Made by a program: the position numbers and the translations under genes
In this document: in pieces, positions 57,558 to 64,000 of the stretch
Position numbering within the stretch: position 1 is the first letter of the stretch
How the letters are laid out: every line of letters starts with the position of its first letter
Origin: Desulfovibrio sp. X2
GTDB lineage: Bacteria > Desulfobacterota > Desulfovibrionia > Desulfovibrionales > Desulfovibrionaceae
DNA: 64,000 nt
Assembly (NCBI RefSeq): GCF_000422205.1
Contig: NZ_ATHV01000063.1
Coordinates: 1-64,000, forward strand
Reading direction: 5' to 3'
The notes under the pieces: model-generated
The model's database searches: none
What the model was told of the DNA's origin: nothing
The model's input: the letters and a program-made list of their open reading frames with translations, nothing else

Positions 57558-59315
57558 TCAGGCGGCCTCGTCGAGCACGATCCGGCCGTAGACCGCGAAG
57601 ACGTCCTTCTGCTCGATGGTTCCGAGCAGGCGGCCGCTTTCCGGGTCCACCACGGGCAGGTGGGAGAAGCCCGTCTCCTCCATGCGCCGCATGGCCGTGA
57701 GGATGCTGTCCGCGGGATGGAGCACGGCGAGCCTGTTCTCGGCCATGTCGCCGGCCACCACCAGGCTGCCGAGAAGCTCGGCGTCCATGAGCACGGCCCG
57801 CAGGTCCCCGAAGCCGATGACCCCGCGAAGCCTCTGCTCCCGGTCCACCACATGCAGGCGCGGCACGTCGCGCTCCTCGAAGGCCGCCACGACCCCGGGC
57901 AGAGGCATGTCCTCGGGCACGGTGGCGATCTTCGTGCGCATGTGCCGCGTCACCGGGATGGAGTGCAGCAGGGCCAGGTCGGGGTCGAGCTTCAGGTTCA
58001 CCCCGCGCCGCAGGAGCTTCAGGGTGTAGATGTTGCCCTTCTTGAGCATCCCGGCGAGCAGCGTGCTCAGGATGCAGGAGATCATCAGCGGCAGGATGAT
58101 GCGGTAGTCGTTGGTCATCTCGAAGATGATCAGGATGGCCGTGATGGGCGCGTGGGTGCTGCCCGCGACCAGGGCGCCCATGGCCACCAGGGCGTAGGCG
58201 CCGGGCCCGGCCGTGAGGCCCGGGGCGAGCGCGTGCGCGGCGTAGCCGAAGGCCCCGCCGGTCATGGCCCCGATGAACAGCGAGGGCGCGAAGACGCCGC
58301 CCGAACCGCCGCTGGCCAGGACCACGGAGGTGGCCGCGATCTTGCCGAAGATCAGGCAGAGAAGGAGCGGCGCGGCCAGGCGGTCCACCAGGGCCTGGTT
58401 GATGGCGCCGTAGCCCACGCCGAAGACCTGCGGCAGGGCGAGGACCAGAAGGCCCATGGCCAGGCCGCCGAGCATGGGCTTCAGCGGCTCGGGCAGGCGC
58501 AGGCGGTCGAAGAAGTCCTCGCAGGAGTAGAGCGCGGTGATGAAGAGCACGGCCACAAGGCCGCAGCACAGGCCGAGCCCGGCGTAGAGGGGATATTCCC
58601 AGACGCTCCGCAGGTGGTAGACGGGAATGACGAAGGCCGGGAAGTCGCCGAAATAGTGGCGCGAGATGACCGTGGCCGTGACCGAGGAGAGGACCACGGG
58701 CGAGAAGGAAGTCAGTCCGAAGTCGCCGAGCAGGACCTCCAGGGAGAAGAGCACGCCCGCGATGGGCGCGTTGAAGGTGGCCGCTATGCCCGCGGCCGCG
58801 CCGCAGCCGACCAGGGTCTTTCGCTGCATGGCCGAGGCGTCGAGCAACTGCCCCAGGGTCGAGCCGACGCTCGCCCCGATCTGCACGATGGGACCTTCGC
58901 GGCCCACCGAGCCGCCCGAGCCGATGCACACGGCCGAGGCCAGGATCTTCACCAGGGCCACGCGCTTCCTGATGTGCCCGCCCTTGTAGAGCACGGCCTC
59001 GCGCACCTCGGGCACCCCGGGGCCGCGGGCCTCCCGCGCGCCGTAGCGGGCCAGCAGGCCGACCACGAGGCCGCCCGCGGCGGGCATGACCACGAACATC
59101 CAGCGCGGCAGCACGTGAAAGAAGTCCATGATGTCGCCGGTGCGGCCGTAGAACATGCCCTGGGCGAGCTTGATGACCAGGCGGAAGAGCACGGCGCCGT
59201 AGCCGCCGAGCACGCCCACGGCGATGGCCACCAGGAGCAGCGTCATGTGCCGGTGCGCCCTGAACCAGGACAGGTCGCGCAGGAGAGTGGGCGTGCGTTC
59301 GTCGGGCATGGGCAT
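57558..59315 (-). CDS. ClC-type chloride channel/transporter with CBS pair
   Basis: 585 residues. Membrane part 1-430 with selectivity motifs GSGGSVGREGPIVQIG at 132-147 (gating Glu140), GPGVPEV at 98-104 and GGSGGVFAPSL. Two CBS domains fill about 440-580 (ITRHMRTKIATVPEDMPL and LAVLHPADSILTAM), likely to sense nucleotides. The cytosolic proton glutamate of antiporters could not be placed with certainty, so channel versus antiporter is open. Convergent with the MFS gene, 14 bases apart. Confidence 0.92.
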   Translation of the reverse strand: MPMPDERTPTLLRDLSWFRAHRHMTLLLVAIAVGVLGGYGAVLFRLVIKLAQGMFYGRTGDIMDFFHVLPRWMFVVMPAAGGLVVGLLARYGAREARGPGVPEVREAVLYKGGHIRKRVALVKILASAVCIGSGGSVGREGPIVQIGASVGSTLGQLLDASAMQRKTLVGCGAAAGIAATFNAPIAGVLFSLEVLLGDFGLTSFSPVVLSSVTATVISRHYFGDFPAFVIPVYHLRSVWEYPLYAGLGLCCGLVAVLFITALYSCEDFFDRLRLPEPLKPMLGGLAMGLLVLALPQVFGVGYGAINQALVDRLAAPLLLCLIFGKIAATSVVLASGGSGGVFAPSLFIGAMTGGAFGYAAHALAPGLTAGPGAYALVAMGALVAGSTHAPITAILIIFEMTNDYRIILPLMISCILSTLLAGMLKKGNIYTLKLLRRGVNLKLDPDLALLHSIPVTRHMRTKIATVPEDMPLPGVVAAFEERDVPRLHVVDREQRLRGVIGFGDLRAVLMDAELLGSLVVAGDMAENRLAVLHPADSILTAMRRMEETGFSHLPVVDPESGRLLGTIEQKDVFAVYGRIVLDEAA

Positions 59316-59557
59316 CCTGTGGGCCGAGGGAACCGGAGCGTCACTTCATAAGACAAACCTTTCCCGCCGCGGCGTCAAGTCCCAGCGCGCCTCCTGCCGC
59401 CCTCCCCGCCTCCGGCGTCCCGCCTGCCGCAACAATGTTCTATGCCGCGGCACCGCCCCCGTGCCATACCCGCGACCATCCGGCGATACGCGGAGGGCGC
59501 GGCGGGGAAAGGCCCCGCCCGGCCCCGCGCGCCGAGGTCTTCGTGCGAGGCGCTGCA

Positions 59558-60202
59558 ATGAACATCGTGGCTTTCCTGGCGTACTGCATCGTGGTCACCT
59601 TCACCCCCGGGCCGACCAACGTGGTCATCCTGGCCACGGCCCAGAACCACGGCCCGCGGGCGGCCCTGCGCTTCGCGTCCGGCGCGGGGCTCGCCCTGGC
59701 CGTGCTCATCGCGTCCTCGGCCGTGCTGAACGACATGCTGCTCGGCCTGATGCCCAGGATACGGCTGGTCATGGGAGTTGTGGGCGCGGCCTACATGCTG
59801 TATCTGGCATACAGGATCTACACCTCGTCCCCGCCGCGGCAGGCGGCCGCCGACGCTTCGGACGACGCGTCCGAAACACCTCCCGCCGCCTTCGGAAACA
59901 TACGCGGCGGCGCCTTCGCAGCGGGTTTCGCCATGCAGTTCGTGAATCCCAAGGTCATCCTCTTCGCGCTGACGGTCATCTCCGGCTTCGTCACGCCCTA
60001 CGCCTCGTCCCCGCTGCACACGGCCCTCTACGTCCTGCTCATCACGGCCATCGCCTGCTCGGCCCTGTACTCCTGGGTCGTGCTCGGCGCGGTGCTCAGG
60101 CGCTTCCTCTTCACCTACCGGCGCCAGGCCAACCTGGTCATGGCCCTGTTCCTGGTCTACTGCGCCTTCGCCGTGCTCAATCCGCCGGGGGTGGGGGCAT
60201 GA
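59558..60202 (+). CDS. LysE-family amino acid/metabolite exporter
   Basis: 214 residues with about six membrane helices and the family opening FTPGPTNVVILATAQNHG; the central loop is hydrophilic and unusually Ala/Asp/Pro-rich (90-115), and FVNPKVILFALTV begins the second half. GAGG lies eight bases before the ATG. The stop overlaps the AraC regulator start by four bases, so the regulator probably controls this exporter and responds to its substrate. Confidence 0.9.
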   Translation: MNIVAFLAYCIVVTFTPGPTNVVILATAQNHGPRAALRFASGAGLALAVLIASSAVLNDMLLGLMPRIRLVMGVVGAAYMLYLAYRIYTSSPPRQAAADASDDASETPPAAFGNIRGGAFAAGFAMQFVNPKVILFALTVISGFVTPYASSPLHTALYVLLITAIACSALYSWVVLGAVLRRFLFTYRRQANLVMALFLVYCAFAVLNPPGVGA

Positions 60203-61050
60203 CGACCGGTTCCGGGGAACGCTTCACCTACCTCCGGAGCACCGGGGTCACCGTGCTCTCCGCGACCATGACCGAGTTCGCATACAAGCGGCACGCCCAC
60301 GAGGACTACGCGCTGGGCGTGACGCTGCGCGGGCTCCAGGAATACCACCTGGAGGGGAGGCTTTGCCGGTCGCGGCCGGGCGGGGTCATCCTCTTCAACC
60401 CAGAAGAGGTGCACGACGGCTGCTCGGCCGACAGGACCAGCCTGGAATACGTCATGGTCTACGTCCCGAGGCCGCTCTTCGCCGAGGTCTCGGGGATGCG
60501 CGGGCCGGTCGGGTTCGAGGCGCCCATCGTCTACGACCGCGCCCTGGCCGCGCGCATCCTGAAGCTCGCGCGCGGCGTGGCGGCCGGACGGGACGAGATG
60601 TGGACCAGCGAGCTGCTGCTGGACATGGTGCACGCGGCGCTTCGCGGCAGGACGGGCAGGACGGCCCGCCCCCTGATGTCCGGCCCGGCGCCGGGCCGCA
60701 GCGCGGGCGTGCGCCGGGCCATGGACATGATGCGGGACGCGGCGGGCGGCATGACGGGAGACGGGACCGGAGACGGAGCGGACGGGCGGCTTCGGCTGGA
60801 CGACCTCAGCCGGGAGGTCGGCATGTCCAAGTACCACTTCATCCGCCACTTCAAGGCGGCCACCGGCATCTCGCCCTACCAGTTCTTCCTGAACTGCAAG
60901 GTCGAGCACGCCAAGCGGCTGCTGGAGAGCGAGGGCGACGTCTACGCGGCCGTGGCGCAGTGCGGCTTCTGCGACCTCTCGCACCTGAACAGGCACTTCA
61001 AGCGGATATACGGGGTCACGGCCTCGGAATACGCCCACATCCGGTTCTGA
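60199..61050 (+). CDS. AraC-family transcriptional regulator of the LysE-type exporter
   Basis: 283 residues. An N-terminal cupin-like sensor domain (about 20-110) opens RHAHEDYALGVTLRG and includes FNPEEVHDG. The C-terminal double helix-turn-helix (about 190-283) has LSREVGMSKYHFIRHFKAATGISPYQF and VAQCGFCDLSHLNRHFKRIYGVT. A Gly/Asp/Arg-rich linker joins them. ATGA overlap with the exporter gene. Confidence 0.92.
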   Translation: MTTGSGERFTYLRSTGVTVLSATMTEFAYKRHAHEDYALGVTLRGLQEYHLEGRLCRSRPGGVILFNPEEVHDGCSADRTSLEYVMVYVPRPLFAEVSGMRGPVGFEAPIVYDRALAARILKLARGVAAGRDEMWTSELLLDMVHAALRGRTGRTARPLMSGPAPGRSAGVRRAMDMMRDAAGGMTGDGTGDGADGRLRLDDLSREVGMSKYHFIRHFKAATGISPYQFFLNCKVEHAKRLLESEGDVYAAVAQCGFCDLSHLNRHFKRIYGVTASEYAHIRF

Positions 61051-61506
61051 ACGGCCTCCCGGAGCCTGCCGGGAGCCCGCCTGGGACCGATGCCGGACTT
61101 CTGCAGCTCGGCGTACGGCCCGTTGCGGCCGAAGCCCGAGGCCTCGGCCGTCTTGCCGCCGTTGCCGCCCTGGATATCCAGGGCCTCGCGGATGCTGCCC
61201 CCCCGCGCTTTCCCAGCTGGAACCCGCCGTTCTTCCTGCCCGGCCCGGCGTTGCCCCCGGCCCGAAAACGCCCGCGCGGCAGACGGGCAGATCTCCGGTC
61301 GGCGGGCGCAGGTCGTTTTCCTCTGGCGGGGTCATCCGCTCCGAAACTGCAAGGATCCGAAGACCATCCGCCCCTGGCAGACAAAAGATCCAGGCCTTTC
61401 CCCCCGCCCCCTGCGCCCTGCCCCGGGCGTTCTCCCGGCGCTCACTTCCCTTGAAGCCCGATTCTTCTTGGTATAGCAATGGATCGGCATATTTCAGGAA
61501 GTACCA
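61051..61506. other. Gene-free stretch between AraC and phosphatase genes
   Basis: A 7-bp hairpin CTCCCGG/CCGGGAG at 61056-61075 follows the AraC stop and may end its transcript. The middle contains protein-like but interrupted minus-strand frames (see the pseudogene entry). The right end, from about 61440, is less GC-rich and should hold the promoter of the phosphatase gene, whose ribosome binding site is AGGAAG at 61497-61502. Confidence 0.5.
61081..61335 (-). pseudogene. Possible frameshifted minus-strand gene remnant
   Basis: From an ATG at 61335 the minus strand reads MTPPEENDLRPPTGDLPVCR, a plausible protein start. After a run of seven C at 61198-61204 a different frame reads REALDIQGGNGGK and SGFGRNGPYAELQKSG, also protein-like. 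A one-base change at the homopolymer would join the two. No family recognised; either a decayed gene, a sequencing error, or chance. Confidence 0.25.
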
Positions 61507-63516
61507 TTGAAAATACGACTCCCGTTCCAATCCTCCTTCAGGGCCCAGTTCAACCTGACCGTGGCGGTGGTCTATCTTCTCGCCGCCGTGGCCACCCTGA
61601 CCGCCTTCGCCTTCGCCATGCAGTCGCTGCTCACGGACTACGCGGCCCGCAACACGGTCAAGGAGGCCCTGCTCGAACGCAACAGGGCCGCCGCGGTCAT
61701 CGACCGCGAGCTCGTCCTGGCCCGGACCCTGGCCAGCGATCCCGCGGTGCGGCGCTGGGTGCGGGACGAGTCCGACCCCGAGCTCAGGGCCAGGGCCTTC
61801 GAGCAGCTCGACAACTACCGCGACCATTTCCGCGACCGCTCCTTCTTCGTGGCCATAGCCAAAAGCGGCGACTACTACCTGGACAACCGCTCCCACGGCG
61901 CCGCGCACCTGGACGGCACGCGCCTGAACCCGGCCAACCCGGCCGACGCCTGGTTCTACCGCGACCTGCGCAGCGAGCGCGGCTACGAACTCTATCTCGA
62001 TTACGACGTGGCCGCCCAGACCACCAAGATCTGGCTCAACGTGGTCATCACGGACGACAAGGGGCGCCCCATCGGGCTCGGCGGCAGCGGCATCGACGTC
62101 TCCGACTTCGTCAGCGGCCTCGTGGCCTCGCAGGAGAAGGGGCTGACGACCCTGCTGACGGACGCGAACGGGGCGATCACCGCCTCGGCCGACCGCGCCC
62201 TGGTGGAGAGGAACGCCAGGATCGTGGACCCCGCGGACCGGGTCACGGTCTACTCCATGGTCGACAATCCCGAGGACCGCGAGCGTCTGCGCCTGGCCAT
62301 CGCCGACGCCACGGAGGACTCCGCGCGCATCACCGCCTTCCCCCTGTCCATGACGGGCGGCAGGGCCATGGTCGCGGTCTCCGTCCTGCCGGGCACGGGC
62401 TGGCGCAACATCGTCGTCTTCGACGTCTCGGGCCTCTACACCTCCCGGGTCTTCCTGCCCGGCGTGGCCATCATCATCGTCTCGCTCCTCTCGGTCCTCG
62501 CGGTCATCTCCATGTTCATCAACCGCCGCGTGCTGCGCCCCCTGACCGGGCTCACCAAGGCCGCGCGGCAGATGGCCCGGGGCCGCTACGACGTGGCGCT
62601 CCCGGTCGAGCGCAGCGACGAGATCGGCCAGCTCGCGGGCAGCTTCAACTCCATGGCCGCCACGGTCCAGGACCACACCCAGAACCTGGAGCAGAAGGTG
62701 GACGAGCGCACGAGCGAGCTCTCCGCCGCCAACGCCGAGCTTTCCCGGTCGCGGGCCAGCATCATGGAGAGCCTGCGCTACGCCCGCGCCATCCAGGCAA
62801 CGCTGCTGCCCCGGCCGGAGGACCTGGCCCGGGCCTTTTCCGACCACATGGTCCTCTACCGGCCGCGCGACCTCGTGGGCGGCGACCTCGTCTTCCTGCG
62901 CCGCAACGGCGAGCGCTCGCTGTTCGCGGTGCTGGACTGCACCGGCCACGGCGTGCCCGGGGCCTTCATGGCCATGACCGCGCACTCGCTGCTGCACAGG
63001 GCCGCGGCCGGCCTGTCCTTCGACGATCCGGCCGCCATCCTCGCCGAGACCGACCGCCTGCTGCGTCTGACCTACCGCCTGAACGAGGAGGGCGAGGGCA
63101 TGGTGGACTGCGGCCTGGAGGCCGCGCTGTGCTCCTACGAGCGGGGCAGCGGCAAGGTGGTCTTCGCCGGGGCCAGGCTCTCGCTGTACGCGGTCGAGGG
63201 CGGAGAGGTGCGCGAGGTGCGCGGCGACCGCCAGCGCATCGGCTACCGCGGCCCCGCGCTCAAGGCGCCGTTCACCAACCACGTCGTCGAGGCCGGTCCG
63301 AAGACCCGCTTCTTCGCCGCCACGGACGGCGTCCTGGACGAGGCGGGCGGGGAGCGCGGCTTCGGCTTCGGACTCGAGCGCTTCCTGGCCGTGCTGACCG
63401 AAAGCGGAGACGCGCCCCTGGCCGCCACGGCGACGGCCCTGGACGAGACCCTGCGCGCCTACCGCGGGGAGCATCCGCAGCGCGACGACATCGCCGTGAT
63501 CGGATTCAGGCTCTAG
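61507..63516 (+). CDS. SiaA-like sensor phosphatase (Cache-HAMP-SpoIIE)
   Basis: 669 residues from a TTG start with CAGGAAG upstream. TM1 at about 16-40, a periplasmic double-Cache-type sensor domain to about 315 (DAWFYRDLRSERGYELYLDYDV is a typical Cache segment), TM2 at about 318-340, HAMP (340-395), a coiled coil (395-420), and a SpoIIE/PPM phosphatase domain (430-669) with VGGDLVF, DCTGHGVPGAFMAM, FAATDGVLDEAG and RDDIAVIGF. This is the SiaA architecture. The next gene is SiaB-like, so it probably dephosphorylates a SiaC-type protein to control biofilm or cyclic-di-GMP output. Confidence 0.88.
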   Translation: MKIRLPFQSSFRAQFNLTVAVVYLLAAVATLTAFAFAMQSLLTDYAARNTVKEALLERNRAAAVIDRELVLARTLASDPAVRRWVRDESDPELRARAFEQLDNYRDHFRDRSFFVAIAKSGDYYLDNRSHGAAHLDGTRLNPANPADAWFYRDLRSERGYELYLDYDVAAQTTKIWLNVVITDDKGRPIGLGGSGIDVSDFVSGLVASQEKGLTTLLTDANGAITASADRALVERNARIVDPADRVTVYSMVDNPEDRERLRLAIADATEDSARITAFPLSMTGGRAMVAVSVLPGTGWRNIVVFDVSGLYTSRVFLPGVAIIIVSLLSVLAVISMFINRRVLRPLTGLTKAARQMARGRYDVALPVERSDEIGQLAGSFNSMAATVQDHTQNLEQKVDERTSELSAANAELSRSRASIMESLRYARAIQATLLPRPEDLARAFSDHMVLYRPRDLVGGDLVFLRRNGERSLFAVLDCTGHGVPGAFMAMTAHSLLHRAAAGLSFDDPAAILAETDRLLRLTYRLNEEGEGMVDCGLEAALCSYERGSGKVVFAGARLSLYAVEGGEVREVRGDRQRIGYRGPALKAPFTNHVVEAGPKTRFFAATDGVLDEAGGERGFGFGLERFLAVLTESGDAPLAATATALDETLRAYRGEHPQRDDIAVIGFRL

Positions 63517-63630
63517 CCCGGATCGCTTTTTTCATGCATAACGGCTACATCCGGGCCATGTCCGTTTTTCGGGAACGAGACCGAGCCGCGGCCGCGGCTT
63601 CCCTGGGAGAAGGTTCGAGGAGAAGACACG

Positions 63631-64000
63631 ATGGATCTGTTCAAAATCCGTGACGAATTCAGCAGGGCCGGGATCATGATCTGCTTCAACGGCCCGTTTT
63701 CCCACAGCATCATCGACGAGATCGGCCAGGCCGTGCGCAACTACCTGAAGGCCGAGGACATCGCCAAGGCCGCCGTGCTCGACGTCTTCGCCATCTACAT
63801 CGAGCTGGCCCAGAACGTGAAGAACTACGTGGCCCGGCGGCAGCTTCCCCCGGAAGAGGCCAGTTCGTGCATCATCACCATCGCCAAGAAGGACGGCACG
63901 TACAAGATCACCTCGGGCAACGCCGTGCTGCACGGGGACCTCGACGCGCTGACGGAGTCGGTGGACACCATCAACGCCCTGGAACCGCCCGAGCTGCGCA
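63631..64000 (+). CDS. SiaB-family protein kinase, N-terminal part (cut by window end)
   Basis: The first 123 codons are visible, opening MDLFKIRDEFSRAGIMICFN and including IELAQNVKNYVA, an N-box-like element of the histidine-kinase-type ATPase fold. The family (DUF6272, SiaB) phosphorylates SiaC, and the upstream SiaA-like phosphatase reverses it. GAGGAGA precedes the ATG. SiaC and SiaD genes would be expected just outside the window. Confidence 0.85.
   Translation, partial: MDLFKIRDEFSRAGIMICFNGPFSHSIIDEIGQAVRNYLKAEDIAKAAVLDVFAIYIELAQNVKNYVARRQLPPEEASSCIITIAKKDGTYKITSGNAVLHGDLDALTESVDTINALEPPELR

Overview
The window reads as a high-GC sulfate-reducing deltaproteobacterium of the Desulfovibrionales. 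The evidence is a complete dsrA-dsrB-dsrD set of the reductive bacterial type followed by a siroheme-amidase-like gene, together with strong G/C third-position bias almost everywhere. The left edge is a contig end: bases 1-65 are Illumina paired-end adapter, so nothing left of base 66 is genomic.

Layout. 66-6757 (minus strand) is one tightly packed transcription unit, purB-pyrE followed by an L,D-transpeptidase-fold protein, a membrane/coiled-coil protein, an M99-type carboxypeptidase and a TIM-barrel epimerase. The middle genes resemble the Csd6/Csd4 (Pgp2/Pgp1) pair that trims peptidoglycan to give curved cells. 7214-12575 holds small housekeeping genes (FmdB-like zinc ribbon, a 38-residue basic protein, HD hydrolase, rlmI, ychF, trmJ-like, BON lipoprotein). 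12830-25298 is an RND efflux locus: adaptor, two permeases and outer-membrane factor, flanked by a response regulator on the left and a histidine kinase on the right. The promoters of these two regulators share three sequence blocks at identical spacing. 25319-25966 is a terminator and a three-copy 168-bp tandem repeat. 25998-31560 carries L-serine dehydratase, a DUF401-type permease and uvrA.

32087-34433 is an AT-rich, apparently foreign two-gene module of unknown function. Then come a CsoR-family repressor, an MscS channel, a HEAT-like protein, and the dsr cluster (37158-41919) with hairpins separating dsrB/dsrD and dsrD/dsrN. 42079-44121 has a TrxC-type thioredoxin, an acetyltransferase and an NlpC-like secreted protein. 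44155-49120 is an arsenic island: arsR1-arsP-thioredoxin-DGC protein, then arsR2-acr3-arsC-arsC, each arsR preceded by its own inverted-repeat operator. 49127-61050 is a mixed set of transport and signalling genes (FUSC exporter, solute-binding protein, hybrid kinase, metallo-beta-lactamase-fold enzyme, a DraG-like protein that has lost its metal aspartates, MFS, ClC channel, LysE-AraC). The right edge holds a SiaA-like Cache-HAMP-SpoIIE phosphatase and the start of its SiaB-like partner, cut off by the window end.

A family of multi-hairpin intergenic elements occurs three times (66-178, 23041-23180, 41950-42081), each touching the stop codon of a neighbouring minus-strand gene. Most long open frames opposite the listed genes are high-GC shadows and are not annotated.
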